The notes: a model not told the origin generated them from the letters alone. Positions 33,742 through 43,728 are shown, numbered from the stretch's first letter. The stretch: 64,000 bases of DNA from Actinoplanes lutulentus (GCF_003259845.1 NZ_QLMJ01000011.1:186001-250000); one strand, 5' to 3'. Program-made: numbers and translations.

Positions 33742-34881
33742 TCATTGAAGAAGCGCGCGGGCGATCACCATCCGCTGGATCTGGTTGGTGCCCTCGACGA
33801 TCTGCAGCACCTTGGCCTCCCGGAACCAGCGTTCGACCGGGTGGTCGCTGACGTAACCGGCGCCGCCGAGGACCTGGACGGCGTCGGTGGTGACCCGCAT
33901 GGCGACGTCGGTGGCGAACAGTTTCGCCTTGGCGGCCTCGATCGAGAACGGCCGGCCGGCGTCCTTCAGGCGGGCGGCGTTGAGCAGCAGCGCGCGGGCC
34001 GCCGAGATCTGGGTGCCCATGTCGGCGAGCATGAACCCGAGTCCCTGGAATCTGCCGATCGGCTGGCCGAACTGCTCGCGCTCCCGGGCGTACCCCAGGG
34101 CGTGATCGAGGGCCGCCTGGGCGAGGCCGACAGCGCAGGCCGCGATGCCGAGACGCCCGGCGTCGAGGGCTTTCATGGCGATGGCGAAGCCTTCGCCCTC
34201 CGCACCGACCAGGCGGTCGCGCGGGACCCGGGCCTGTTCCAGGACGATCTGCGCCGGCGCCGAGGAGCGCAGGCCCATCAGACGTTCTCGCTGCTGGGGC
34301 AGCAGGCCGGGGGTTCCGGCGTCGGCGAGCAGGCAGGAGATGCCCTTCGGGCCAGGGCCGCCGGTACGGCAGAAGATGTTGTAGAAGTCGGCCTGGCCGC
34401 CGTGCGTGATCCAGGCCTTGGTGCCGTCGACGACCCAGGTGTCGCCGTCGGCGACCGCCCGGGTGGTGAGGCCGGCCGCGTCGGAACCGCCCTGCGGCTC
34501 GGAGAGGGCGAACGCGCCGAGCAGCTCGCCGCCGAGCATGTCGGGCAGCATCTTGCGCTGCTCCGGGGTGCCGAAGTACGCGGTGGGCAGGCAGGACAGG
34601 GTGTGCACGCTGACCGCCTCGGCGATGCCCAGCCAGGTGTTCGCCAGGGTCTCCAGGACCTGGACGTAGACCTCGTAGGGCTGGCCGGCGCCACCGGCCT
34701 CCTCCGGGTACGGCAGGCCGAGCAGCCCGGCACGGCCCAGCGTGCGCAGCACCTCGCGGGGGAACTCGCCGCGTGCCTCGAAGTCGTCGACCTTGCCGGC
34801 GAGCTCGCGGGTGGCGAGTTCCCGGGTCAGGTCCAGGAGGTCGTGCGCTTCAGGGGTGGGAAGCATGCGATCGACGGTCAT
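33742..34881 (-). CDS. Acyl-CoA dehydrogenase
   Basis: 379 residues, usual length. FAD/substrate blocks: LLGAFALSEPQGGSDAAGLTTRA, WVVDGTKAWITHGGQADFYNIF, ALDAGRLGIAACAVGLAQAALDHALGYA, and the catalytic-base region QIVEGTNQIQRMVIARALL with the short/medium-chain-type glutamate. It catalyses alpha,beta-dehydrogenation of acyl-CoA, passing electrons to ETF. No beta-oxidation partners are adjacent. Confidence 0.93.
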   Translation of the reverse strand: MTVDRMLPTPEAHDLLDLTRELATRELAGKVDDFEARGEFPREVLRTLGRAGLLGLPYPEEAGGAGQPYEVYVQVLETLANTWLGIAEAVSVHTLSCLPTAYFGTPEQRKMLPDMLGGELLGAFALSEPQGGSDAAGLTTRAVADGDTWVVDGTKAWITHGGQADFYNIFCRTGGPGPKGISCLLADAGTPGLLPQQRERLMGLRSSAPAQIVLEQARVPRDRLVGAEGEGFAIAMKALDAGRLGIAACAVGLAQAALDHALGYAREREQFGQPIGRFQGLGFMLADMGTQISAARALLLNAARLKDAGRPFSIEAAKAKLFATDVAMRVTTDAVQVLGGAGYVSDHPVERWFREAKVLQIVEGTNQIQRMVIARALLQ

Positions 34882-34902
34882 GCGCCACAGCTTAACGAAC
34901 GT

Positions 34903-35562
34903 TCAGTGAGTGGAGGGTGCCACCAGCCCGGTCTCGTATGCCAGCACCACGGCCTGCGCCCGGTCGCGCAGTTCCAGCTTCGCAAAGATGCGGGCCACAT
35001 GCGTCTTGACGGTCGCTTCGCTCAGGGTCAGCTCGGCGGCCAGCTCGGTGTTGGACAGGCCTCGGCCGAGCATCGTCAGCACCTCCCGCTCCCGGGGTGT
35101 GAGCGCGGTGAGGTCGCGGTGCACGGCCGGCGGGTCGTCGGACCGGGCGAACCTCTGCACCAGCCGGCGGGTGATCGACGGGGCGAGCAGAGCGTCCCCG
35201 GTGCCGACGAGACGGACCGCGGCCGCGAGGTGCTCGGCCGTGACGTCCTTGAGCAGGAAGCCGCTGGCGCCCATCGCGAGGGCCGTGTAGACGTATTTGT
35301 CCAGGTCGAACGTGGTCAGCATGAGGACCCGGCAGGCCGGGTTGCGGGCCAGGATGCGCCGGGTCGCCTCCAGGCCGTCCATCACCGGCATCCGGATGTC
35401 CATCAGCACCACGTCGGGGCGCAGGCGCCGCTCGGCCTCGACCGCTGCCAGGCCGTCGGAAGCCTCGCCGGCCACGTCGATGCCGCGAGCGGTCAGGATC
35501 ATCCGGAAGCCGGTGCGGATCAGCTCCTGGTCGTCGACGATCAGGACGCGCGGCTCACTCAT
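34903..35562 (-). CDS. NarL/LuxR-type response regulator
   Basis: 219 residues. The receiver has VLIVDDQELIRTG (acid pair), phospho-acceptor Asp in VVLMDIRMPVMDG near residue 54, and lysine in GFLLKDVTAEHL. The C-terminal helix-turn-helix is LTPREREVLTMLGRGLSNTELAAELTLSEATVKTHVARI. It overlaps the kinase gene stop by 8 nt and is co-expressed with it. Confidence 0.95.
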   Translation of the reverse strand: MSEPRVLIVDDQELIRTGFRMILTARGIDVAGEASDGLAAVEAERRLRPDVVLMDIRMPVMDGLEATRRILARNPACRVLMLTTFDLDKYVYTALAMGASGFLLKDVTAEHLAAAVRLVGTGDALLAPSITRRLVQRFARSDDPPAVHRDLTALTPREREVLTMLGRGLSNTELAAELTLSEATVKTHVARIFAKLELRDRAQAVVLAYETGLVAPSTH

Positions 35563-36334
35563 GCGGGATCCTCGCCCTCACTCGGTAACCGCCGCCGAGA
35601 CGCCGGCGCGCGTCCAGGTCGCCGCCGTACACCGCGACCCGCTCGCGCAGCCCGAGCAGTCCGCGACCCGCGCCGGTGTTTTTAACAGCCGGAGCGTCGC
35701 CGGTCAGGACGCTCGGACCGGTGGTCAGCACCTCGACGCGCAGGGTGCGTTCCGCGTATCGGACGGTCACCTCCGCCTTGCCGCCGCTGCCGTGCTTGAG
35801 CGCGTTGGTGAGCGCCTCCTGCACGATGCGATAGGCCGTGGCGCCGATGCCGGACGGCAGCGGCCGCGGCTCGCCGGAGATCCGCACCTCGACCGGCATC
35901 CCGGCGAACGCGATCCGGTCGACGAGCGGTCCGAGCGCGTCGAGACCCGGCTGCGGGGCGAGGTCGCCGGCCTCCGGATTGAGCAGGTCGAGCAGGTGCC
36001 GCAGCTCGGCCATCGTGTCCCGGCCGGCGGTCTCCACCGCCTCCAGCGCGGCGAGGGCCTCGTCCGGCATGGTCCGGAGCACCTCGCGCGCGGCGGACGT
36101 CTGCACGATCATGACGCTGACGTTGTGGCTCACGATGTCGTGCAGCTCGCCGGCGATCCGGGTGCGCTCGGCATCGACGGCGGCGCGGGTGGCGCTCTCC
36201 CGCTCACGCTCCAGCAGCCAGCCCCGCTCCCCCACGGCCTTGGCGTGGCGTTGCCGGGCCCGGCGCAGCGCGACGGCGAACGGCACGGCGACCAGCACCG
36301 CCACCACCAGCCCCACGGCCACCGTCGTCCCCAT
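35555..36334 (-). CDS. Short NarL-partner sensor histidine kinase
   Basis: 259 residues with only one transmembrane segment (about 4-22) and no extracellular sensor. The HisKA_3 box is ERTRIAGELHDIVSHNVSVMIVQ with the phospho-accepting His. The ATPase region has GATAYRIVQEALTNALKHG (N box) and GAGRGLLGLRERVAVYGG. Kinases this small often sense through a membrane partner; the divergent ABC exporter is the natural candidate. ATG 36334 was chosen over an upstream start at 36370. Confidence 0.9.
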   Translation of the reverse strand: MGTTVAVGLVVAVLVAVPFAVALRRARQRHAKAVGERGWLLERERESATRAAVDAERTRIAGELHDIVSHNVSVMIVQTSAAREVLRTMPDEALAALEAVETAGRDTMAELRHLLDLLNPEAGDLAPQPGLDALGPLVDRIAFAGMPVEVRISGEPRPLPSGIGATAYRIVQEALTNALKHGSGGKAEVTVRYAERTLRVEVLTTGPSVLTGDAPAVKNTGAGRGLLGLRERVAVYGGDLDARRRLGGGYRVRARIPHE

Positions 36335-36563
36335 GCGACACACCCTGTCAGATCGACGCCCGTGGGTCATCCACCCGGGAGCTGACGCTCCCTACATCCC
36401 GGGGATGACGCCGCCGGGTGGTTGCATACAGAGGTGGATGCCTATTTCGTACGCCTCTCCGTAGCGTCCCTGGCATGACCGATTGCACCGAGCGGCAACC
36501 AGCCGCACCGAACAACGGCGTCTCACGCGAGGGCCATGAGGGCATGCCGAAGGCAGGACAGCC

Positions 36564-37256
36564 ATGACAACCGAGACCCCCGTCGTACGCCTCGACGGCG
36601 TCCGCAAGGAGTACGGCGACACCGTGGCGCTCGACGGCGTCACCCTCGAGATCCGCGCCGGTGAGGCGGTGGCCGTGATGGGCCCGTCCGGCTGCGGCAA
36701 ATCCACCCTGCTCAACATGATCGCCGGGCTGGACAAGCCGACCGCCGGCGAGATCACCGTGCACGGCGAGCGCCTGGACACGATGAACGAGACGAAGCTG
36801 TCGCTGTTCCGGCGCCACCACCTCGGCATGATCTTCCAGTTCTTCAACCTGCTCGACGACTTGTCCGCGCTGGACAACGTGGCCCTGGCCGCGCAGCTCA
36901 CCGGCAGCTCGGCGGGCACCGCCCGGCGCCGTGCGCTGGAGCTGTTCGACGAGCTCGGCATCGCGACCCGCCGCAACGTGTACCCGGCCGCGCTCAGCGG
37001 CGGCGAACGCCAGCGGGTCGCGGTGGCCCGGGCCCTGATGAACCGGCCGGCGCTGCTGCTCGCCGACGAGCCGACCGGCGCGCTGGACAGCAAGGCCGGC
37101 GAGCAGGTGATGGACCTGCTGCTCGACCTGAACCAGATCGGACAGACGCTGCTGATCGTCACCCACGACGAACGGCTCGCCCACCGGTGCGCCAGCCGGC
37201 TCGTCGAGCTCGCCGACGGCCAGGTCGCCCGCGAGTCCGCGCTGGACCGGGTGTGA
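36564..37256 (+). CDS. ABC transporter ATP-binding protein (MacB/LolD type)
   Basis: 230 residues: Walker A GPSGCGKSTLLNM, Q-loop IFQFFNLLDDLSALDNV, signature LSGGERQRVAVARALM, Walker B LLLADEPTGALD and H-loop VTHDERL. It works with the coupled FtsX-type permease (GTGA overlap at 37253), likely moving lipids, peptides or antibiotics out of the membrane. It is divergent from the two-component system, which probably regulates it. Confidence 0.95.
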   Translation: MTTETPVVRLDGVRKEYGDTVALDGVTLEIRAGEAVAVMGPSGCGKSTLLNMIAGLDKPTAGEITVHGERLDTMNETKLSLFRRHHLGMIFQFFNLLDDLSALDNVALAAQLTGSSAGTARRRALELFDELGIATRRNVYPAALSGGERQRVAVARALMNRPALLLADEPTGALDSKAGEQVMDLLLDLNQIGQTLLIVTHDERLAHRCASRLVELADGQVARESALDRV

Positions 37257-39571
37257 GCGCCGTCTGGACGGCCTCCCGCGCCGCGGTACGCCGCCGCCGG
37301 GTGCAGACCTTCGTGATCTTCCTGGTCGTACTGGTCTGCACGGCCACTGCCCTGATCTCGGTGGCGCTGCTGGACGCGGCCCGGTCGCCGTTCCAGCGGG
37401 CGTTCGACGGCCAGAACGGCGCCCACTCGGTTGTCACCTACGACCCGGCGAAGGTGACCGACGAGCGGCTCACCGCGGCGACCACCGGCGTCGAGGCGTC
37501 GGCCGGCCCGTTCGGCCAGGTGATCGTCGAGCCGCAGAACGACGTCGGACCAGTTTTCAGTCAGCCGCTGACAGTGGTCGGGCGGGCCGATCCGGGCGGC
37601 GCTGTCGACCGGGTCGACCTGTGGCACGGGCGCTGGCCGTCGGCGGCCGGTGAGATCGTGCTCAACGAGCCGCCGCAGCCGGACGAGGACCTGAGCATGG
37701 GCCCGCTCGCCGGCGTCACCGAGCTGGTCACCAACGGGAAAACGCTGAGGATCGTCGGCTTCGCGTTCACGGTCAGCGGCTCGGCGGACGGCTGGGTGAC
37801 ACCGGCGCAGGTCGCGGCGCTGCACCCGACCGGAACCCAGATGCTCTACCGGTTCACCGGCGACGTCTCCACCCACGACGCCCTGGCGGCTCGCGTCTCC
37901 GGAGTGACCACGGGGCTCCCCGGAGACGCGCTGCTCGCCGCCCAGCCGTACCTGGTCACGAAGGAGGAGGCGGCCGCCGGACCCGGCGTGTACCTGCCGT
38001 TCCTCGGCACGTTCGGCATCCTCGGCCTGCTCGTCGCGGTGATCATCGTGGGCAACGTGGTGAGCGGCGCCGTGGTCTCCGGCTTCCGGCACATCGGCGT
38101 GCTCAAGGCGCTCGGTTTCACCCCGCGGCAGGTGGTCGCCGTCTACCTCACGATGGTGTCGGTCCCGGCCGTCGCCGGCGCCATCCTGGGTACGGGACTC
38201 GGCTGGGCGGCAGTCCGTCCGATGCTGACCGAAACGTTCCGGGGGCTCGGCTTCGGTCAGGACGCGGCGGTCCAGCCGTGGGTCATCACGGTCGTGCTTC
38301 TGGGCGTACCCTCGCTGGTTTTGATCGCGGCGTTGCTTCCCGCCTTGCGTGCCCACCGCCTGTCCGCGGCGCAGGCGATCAGCGCGGGGAGCGCGCCGCG
38401 GCGTGGACGCGGGCTGCGCGTGCAACGCGCCCTGAGTGGATCACGGCTGCCGCGCGCTGTCAGTCTCGGACTCGGGCTGCCGTTCGCCAGGCCGGCGAGG
38501 ACCGCCCTGACCATGGCGTCGCTGCTGCTCGGTGTGGTGACGGTGACGTTCGCGCTGGGATTATCGGATTCGGTCATCCGGATCAGCGAGGTCGGCGAGA
38601 TCGCCGCCGGGGACATCGGCGTGCGGCCGATGCGTGGCGACGAACAGCCTGCCTCCCAGCGCTCGGACACCGAGATCGAGCAGATGCTGCGGGCGCTGCC
38701 CGGCACCTCCCAGGTCGGCGTCGGTGTTGCCCGCGATCTGTCGGTCGCCGGCCAGAGCGAACCCCTGATGATCAACTTTGTACGCGGCGACACGGCGGCC
38801 ATGGGGTACGAGCAACAGCTCTACGAGGGCCACTGGATGACCGCTCCTGATCAGCTGGTGCTGCCGACCCAGCTACTCAACGAACGCGGCCTGGAGATCG
38901 GCGAGAAGGTCACCGTCTCGCTGCAGGGCGCCTGGACCACGTTCACCATCGTCGGCGAGACGGTCCGCGGGCTGCCCGGCCCGGAGGGCGCGTTCGCCAC
39001 CTGGCGCGACTTCCCCGATCTCGACCCGGCCGCGTTCTTCTACCAGGTGCAGACCGTCGAGGGCACCGATCTCGGCGCGTTCACCCAGTCGATCCGCGCC
39101 GCCGACCCCGGCCTGGACGCCTGGGACAACACCGGCGGCGACTCGTTCTCCACCGTGGTCACCGGGTTCGCCGCCGTGCTCGCCCTGCTGCTCGCCACGG
39201 TGGCCGCCCTCGGCGTACTCAACACGGTCGCGCTCAACGTCACCGAACGCCGCCGCGACCTGGGCATGCTCAAGTCGATCGGGATGACCCCGCGGCAGGT
39301 GGTGAGCATGGTGGTGACCTCGATGGCGGCGCTCGGCGTGATCGCCGGGCTGCTCGGCATCCCGCTCGGCCTGGCCGCGCACCGGCTCGTCGTGCCGCTC
39401 TCCGCGGACGCCGCGAAGATCCGGCTGCCGGAGTACGTCATGCAGGTGTGGGACCCGGCCACCCTGGCCCTGCTGGCGTTCAGCGGCGTGGTGATCGCGG
39501 TGGCCGGAGCGCTCATCCCGGCACGCGCGGCGGCGAGGCTGACGATCGCCCGGGTGCTGCACAACGAATAG
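37253..39571 (+). CDS. FtsX-family ABC transporter permease
   Basis: 772 residues with two repeated halves. TM1 is near residues 17-40, and a large extracytoplasmic domain follows. A first FtsX core (GNVVSGAVVSGFRHIGVLKALGFTPRQVVAVYLTM) has three helices. A second N-terminal helix, extracytoplasmic domain and second FtsX core (NTVALNVTERRRDLGMLKSIGMTPRQVVSMV) complete it. Such long permeases export substrates by a mechanotransmission mechanism or resist antimicrobial peptides. The partner is the coupled ATPase. Confidence 0.93.
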   Translation: MSAVWTASRAAVRRRRVQTFVIFLVVLVCTATALISVALLDAARSPFQRAFDGQNGAHSVVTYDPAKVTDERLTAATTGVEASAGPFGQVIVEPQNDVGPVFSQPLTVVGRADPGGAVDRVDLWHGRWPSAAGEIVLNEPPQPDEDLSMGPLAGVTELVTNGKTLRIVGFAFTVSGSADGWVTPAQVAALHPTGTQMLYRFTGDVSTHDALAARVSGVTTGLPGDALLAAQPYLVTKEEAAAGPGVYLPFLGTFGILGLLVAVIIVGNVVSGAVVSGFRHIGVLKALGFTPRQVVAVYLTMVSVPAVAGAILGTGLGWAAVRPMLTETFRGLGFGQDAAVQPWVITVVLLGVPSLVLIAALLPALRAHRLSAAQAISAGSAPRRGRGLRVQRALSGSRLPRAVSLGLGLPFARPARTALTMASLLLGVVTVTFALGLSDSVIRISEVGEIAAGDIGVRPMRGDEQPASQRSDTEIEQMLRALPGTSQVGVGVARDLSVAGQSEPLMINFVRGDTAAMGYEQQLYEGHWMTAPDQLVLPTQLLNERGLEIGEKVTVSLQGAWTTFTIVGETVRGLPGPEGAFATWRDFPDLDPAAFFYQVQTVEGTDLGAFTQSIRAADPGLDAWDNTGGDSFSTVVTGFAAVLALLLATVAALGVLNTVALNVTERRRDLGMLKSIGMTPRQVVSMVVTSMAALGVIAGLLGIPLGLAAHRLVVPLSADAAKIRLPEYVMQVWDPATLALLAFSGVVIAVAGALIPARAAARLTIARVLHNE

Positions 39572-39581
39572 GGTGTTCGGC

Positions 39582-40490
39582 GTGAGTCAACCTCTGCTGG
39601 CCGTCGACGCCCCGAGCCTGTACTTCCGGGCCTTCCACGGCATTCCCGAGAAGGCGGCGCAGACCGCGGACGGCGAACCGGTCAACGCGATCCGGGGCTT
39701 CCTCGACATGCTCGCCCAGCTGATCCGGACCCGGCGTCCGGATCGGCTGGTCTGCGCGCTCGACGCGGACTGGCGCCCGGCCTGGCGGGTCGACCTGGTG
39801 CCCAGCTACAAGCAGCACCGGGTCGCGCACGGCGACGTCGAGGAGGTGCCGTCGTCGCTGGAGAAGCAGGTCCCGGTGCTGCTCGACGTCCTCGCCGCGA
39901 TCGGCATCCCGGCGTTCGGGGTGCCCGGGTACGAGGCCGACGACGTGCTCGGCACCCTCGCCGCGACCCAGCCGGCCCCGGTCGAGGTGGTCTCCGGCGA
40001 CCGCGACCTGTTCCAGCTCGTCGACGACACCCGCGGCACCCGGCTGCTCTACTGCGGCCGCGGCGTCGCCAAGCTGGAGGACGCCGACGAGGCCCTGGTC
40101 ATCGCGAAGTACGGCGTCGAGGCCCGGTGGTACGCAGACTTCGCGGCGATGCGCGGCGACGCCTCCGACGGCCTGCCCGGTGTGGCCGGCGTCGGCGAGA
40201 AGACCGCGGCCCGCCTGATCGAGCGGTACGGCGGCGTCGAGCAGATCCTGGCCGCCCTCGACGACCCGGACGCCGGTTTCGCCCCCGGTGTCCGTACCAA
40301 GCTGGACGTCTCCCGCGACTACCTGGCCCGGGCGCTGCCGGTCTGCAAGGTCGTCCTGGACGTGCCGTTGCCGTCGTTCGATTCGCGTCTGCCGTCGTCG
40401 CCGCTGGACGAGAAATCCCTGCTCACGCTCGCCGAACGGTGGAATCTGGCGGGGTCCGCGCGACGCCTGGTTGACGCCCTGGCCCTCTGA
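39582..40490 (+). CDS. 5'-3' exonuclease (PolA N-domain-like)
   Basis: 302 residues of the FEN/PIN-like family: LLAVDAPSLYFRAFHG, ALDADWRPAWRVDLVPSYKQHR, the acidic metal site in GYEADDVLGTLA and VVSGDRDLFQLVDD, and the helix-hairpin-helix GDASDGLPGVAGVGEKTAARLIERYGG. It removes RNA primers or flaps. A stand-alone protein like this is common in actinobacteria beside full PolA. GTG 39582 with AGGG upstream is preferred; GTG 39573 is also possible. It starts 10 nt after the permease stop. Confidence 0.92.
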   Translation: MSQPLLAVDAPSLYFRAFHGIPEKAAQTADGEPVNAIRGFLDMLAQLIRTRRPDRLVCALDADWRPAWRVDLVPSYKQHRVAHGDVEEVPSSLEKQVPVLLDVLAAIGIPAFGVPGYEADDVLGTLAATQPAPVEVVSGDRDLFQLVDDTRGTRLLYCGRGVAKLEDADEALVIAKYGVEARWYADFAAMRGDASDGLPGVAGVGEKTAARLIERYGGVEQILAALDDPDAGFAPGVRTKLDVSRDYLARALPVCKVVLDVPLPSFDSRLPSSPLDEKSLLTLAERWNLAGSARRLVDALAL

Positions 40491-40563
40491 ATTCCTCAGG
40501 TACAGGGCCTTCCCCTCCGATACGCGTGTCGGCAACCCCGCCGCCTGACGATCGGAGTGCGCT

Positions 40564-43500
40564 GTGCAGACGCGAGTTGTTCGCGCGTGCTTCGCGGCCT
40601 GGGTCGTGGTGCTCACCGGGCTCTACTACATGTTCCCGGACGCGCATCTCTACACCTGGGCAGCGCTCGGATACTCGTGCGCCGCGATGGTGCTCGCCGG
40701 TGTCCGGCTGCACCAGCCCGCCCGGCGGCTGCCCTGGTACCTGATCAGCGCGGCGCTGGCGTTCTTCACCACCGGCGACACCTGGTACAACCTGGTTCTC
40801 GCGATGGGCGAGCAGCCGGACTTCCCCGGCCTGGCCGACCTGTTCTACCTGCTGGTGTACCCGCTGCTCACGGCCGGCCTGCTGATCTTCGTGCGGGCCC
40901 GGTCGGGCGGCGGCGACAAGGCGGCGCTGCTCGACGCGCTGGTGCCCACGGTCGGCCTCGGCCTGCTCGCCTGGGTGTACTGGATCGCGCCGTTCACCCG
41001 CTCGGCCGAGCTGTCCGCGCTGGAGAAGATCGTCTCGATCGGGTACCCGCTCGGCGACGTCCTGGTGCTCGCCATGATCCTGCGGATGCTGACCGGCTCC
41101 GGCAAGAAGCCCCGCGCGGTCGGCGTCATCGGCGTCGCCATGGTCGGCCTGCTGATCTCCGACATCTTCTACGGCCAGTCCCAGCTCAACAGCGCCTGGG
41201 AACTCGGCGGACCGGTCGACTTCGGCTGGATCGTCTTCTACTCCTCGATGGCGTTCGCCGCCCTGCACCCCTCGATGGGCCTGCTCACCGAGCCGGCCGC
41301 GCGTACCGCCGAGACCGGCATGGGCCGGCACCGGCTGTTCTGGCTCAGCGCCGCCGCGCTGATCGCCCCCGGCGTGCTCGCGCTGGAATACGCGCAGGGC
41401 AAGGAGGTCGAGATCTCCCGCGGCGGTGTCGTCGACGCGCCCGTCATCGCGGCCGCCGCCGCCCTGATGTTCCTGCTGGTCCTGGCCCGGGTCGGCGACC
41501 TGGCGTGGGCGCAGCGGCAGGCCAGCGCCCGGGAACGCGCCCTGCGCGAGGCCGGCACCGCGCTCTTCGCCGCCACCAACGCGAAGGACCTCGCCGCCGG
41601 CGTGCGGGAGGCCATCGCCCGGCTGATGCCCGCCGACAAGCCGTACCACCTCCAGCTCGCCGCACCGCAGACCGGCGACGCCGAGGTCGCGCTGCGCTGG
41701 GTGGCCGCCGCCGACCTGCCGGACCACGTCAGCAGCGGCGGATTCGCCAACACCCTCTTCTGCCCGCAGCAGCTGCCCGGCGGCCGTTTCGGGATCATCG
41801 TGCTCGGCGCGCCGGACGCGGTGCTGCGCGCGGTGCAGGGCTCCATCGAGACACTCAGCTCGCAGATCGCGGTGGTCCTGGACCGGATCTCGCTCACCGA
41901 GGAGGTCAGCCGCCGCGACAGCGAGGCCTACTTCCGTACGCTCATCCAGTCCGCGGCCGACGTCATCATGATCGTCGACGAGGACGGCGTCATCCGGTAC
42001 GCCAGCCCGTCCGCCGGCAACCTGTTCGACGGTGACGATCCCACCGACGGCGTCTTCGCGAACCTGTTCGCACCGGACGCGCAGGACGCTCTGCGGGTCG
42101 CCGTCGCGCGGATCGCGCACGGCTCCGGCGACCTCGAAGGCGTCGCGCTCGCCGCGCTCCGCGGCGAGCGGCGGGTGGAGATCGAGTGCGACATGCGCGA
42201 TCTCCGGGAGGACCCGACGGTACGCGGACTCGTCGTCACCATGCGGGACGTGACCGAGCAACGACGGCTTGAGGACGACCTGACCCATCAGGCGTACCAC
42301 GACTCGCTGACCGGGCTCGCCAACCGGGTGCTGTTCCGTAACCGGCTGGAGCAGGCGTTCAGCCTGGCCGCGCTGAGCGACGCCACCCTCGGCGTGCTCT
42401 TCATCGACCTGGACGACTTCAAGGAGATCAACGACACCCTCGGGCACGCCGTCGGTGACCAGCTGCTGATCACCGTGGCGCAGCGGATCTCCGCGGTCAT
42501 CGGGGCCGGCGGCACCGCGGCCCGGATGGGCGGCGACGAGTTCGCCGTCATGGTCGCGCCGAGCCACAACGCGGACGCCGCCGAGGACGTCGCGGCCCGC
42601 CTGGTCGCCGCGCTCGCCGCGCCGATCGAGCTGGCCGACGGTGAGGGCGGCACCCACCTGGTCAGCGGTGCCGCCAGCGTCGGTGTCGCCACCAACCTCG
42701 ACGCGACCAGCGCCACCGAGCTGCTGCGCCACGCCGACCTGGCGCTGTACCTGGCCAAGGGGCTCGGCAAGGGCGGCTGGCAGCGGTACCAGAACGACCT
42801 GCACACCGCGATGGTGCAGCGCCTGGAGATGCGTACCCAGCTGATCGAGGCGATCGAGGGCGAGCAGTTCGTGCTCCAGTACCAGCCGATCGTCGAGCTC
42901 GCCGACCAGCGGATCACCGGTGTCGAGGCGCTCGTGCGCTGGCAGCACCCGGTTCGCGGGCTGCTCGGGCCGTACCACTTCATCGAGGCCGCCGAGGAGA
43001 GCGGCGCGATCGTCGGCATCGGGACCTGGGTGATGCGCGAGGCGCTGCGCCAGTTCGCGCAGTGGCGCGCCTCCGGTTCCACCACCCTTCGGTACGTCAG
43101 TGTCAACGTGTCGCCCCGCCAGTTCCGCAGCCCGGACTTCGCCGACGTGGTCCGGCAGGCCCTCGCCGACGCGGGCGCCCGCCCGGAGTGGCTGCTCCTG
43201 GAGATCACCGAGAGCCTGGTGCTGCGGGACGCGGAGAAGGTGCTCGCCGATCTCAAGGCCCTGCGCGCCCTCGGGGTGCGGGTGGCGATCGACGACTTCG
43301 GTACGGGGTACTCCTCGCTCAGTTACTTGCGGCAGATGCCGGTAGACGTGCTTAAGCTGGACAAATCGTTCATCGACGACATTCTGCACAGCCGGCAGCA
43401 GCACGCCCTCGTCGACGCCATCGTCACCCTCGCCGGCAACCTGGATCTGTCCGTGGTCGCCGAGGGCATCGAGGAGTCCGGCCAGCACACGGCCCTGGAC

Positions 43501-43608
43501 ACCATGGGCTGCCAGTACGGCCAGGGGTACCTGTTCGCCAAGCCGCAGTGGCCGGCCGACATCCCCGCGCTGACCGAAGCGTCGGCCACCCTCGCCGCCC
43601 TGAGTTGA
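40564..43608 (+). CDS. Membrane GGDEF-EAL c-di-GMP enzyme with PAS domain
   Basis: 1014 residues. Eight to nine transmembrane helices (about 1-310) are followed by a GAF-like stretch (about 330-450), PAS (about 457-565), GGDEF (motif MGGDEFAV near 656) and EAL (GVEALVRWQHP near 787, with later DDFGTGYSSL). Both active-site motifs are intact. The inhibitory RxxD site before GGDEF is absent (glycines at both positions). It can potentially make and degrade c-di-GMP. GTG 40564 was chosen. Confidence 0.93.
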   Translation: MQTRVVRACFAAWVVVLTGLYYMFPDAHLYTWAALGYSCAAMVLAGVRLHQPARRLPWYLISAALAFFTTGDTWYNLVLAMGEQPDFPGLADLFYLLVYPLLTAGLLIFVRARSGGGDKAALLDALVPTVGLGLLAWVYWIAPFTRSAELSALEKIVSIGYPLGDVLVLAMILRMLTGSGKKPRAVGVIGVAMVGLLISDIFYGQSQLNSAWELGGPVDFGWIVFYSSMAFAALHPSMGLLTEPAARTAETGMGRHRLFWLSAAALIAPGVLALEYAQGKEVEISRGGVVDAPVIAAAAALMFLLVLARVGDLAWAQRQASARERALREAGTALFAATNAKDLAAGVREAIARLMPADKPYHLQLAAPQTGDAEVALRWVAAADLPDHVSSGGFANTLFCPQQLPGGRFGIIVLGAPDAVLRAVQGSIETLSSQIAVVLDRISLTEEVSRRDSEAYFRTLIQSAADVIMIVDEDGVIRYASPSAGNLFDGDDPTDGVFANLFAPDAQDALRVAVARIAHGSGDLEGVALAALRGERRVEIECDMRDLREDPTVRGLVVTMRDVTEQRRLEDDLTHQAYHDSLTGLANRVLFRNRLEQAFSLAALSDATLGVLFIDLDDFKEINDTLGHAVGDQLLITVAQRISAVIGAGGTAARMGGDEFAVMVAPSHNADAAEDVAARLVAALAAPIELADGEGGTHLVSGAASVGVATNLDATSATELLRHADLALYLAKGLGKGGWQRYQNDLHTAMVQRLEMRTQLIEAIEGEQFVLQYQPIVELADQRITGVEALVRWQHPVRGLLGPYHFIEAAEESGAIVGIGTWVMREALRQFAQWRASGSTTLRYVSVNVSPRQFRSPDFADVVRQALADAGARPEWLLLEITESLVLRDAEKVLADLKALRALGVRVAIDDFGTGYSSLSYLRQMPVDVLKLDKSFIDDILHSRQQHALVDAIVTLAGNLDLSVVAEGIEESGQHTALDTMGCQYGQGYLFAKPQWPADIPALTEASATLAALS

Positions 43609-43617
43609 GGCGTTGCC

Positions 43618-43658
43618 CACTTGTCTGCCGGATCGTTGACAGAACCGGCAGATAAGTG
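43618..43658. terminator. Hairpin after the GGDEF-EAL gene
   Basis: CACTTGTCTGCCGG and CCGGCAGATAAGTG, arms with one mismatch and a 13-nt loop, 9 nt after the stop. There is no T tract, so it may be a terminator or an operator for the following gene. Confidence 0.5.
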
Positions 43659-43728
43659 TGCGTCCCGCGCGGGTGGAAGCCTGGATATCCACTGGCGCGG
43701 TGACGCGGTAAGGGGCAGGGTCGCAACT

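Noticed and set aside
32677..35685. A 1002-codon open frame on the plus strand
   Set aside because: It shadows the GNAT, Lrp, acyl-CoA dehydrogenase and response regulator genes, and its composition is that of an antisense or shifted high-GC frame.
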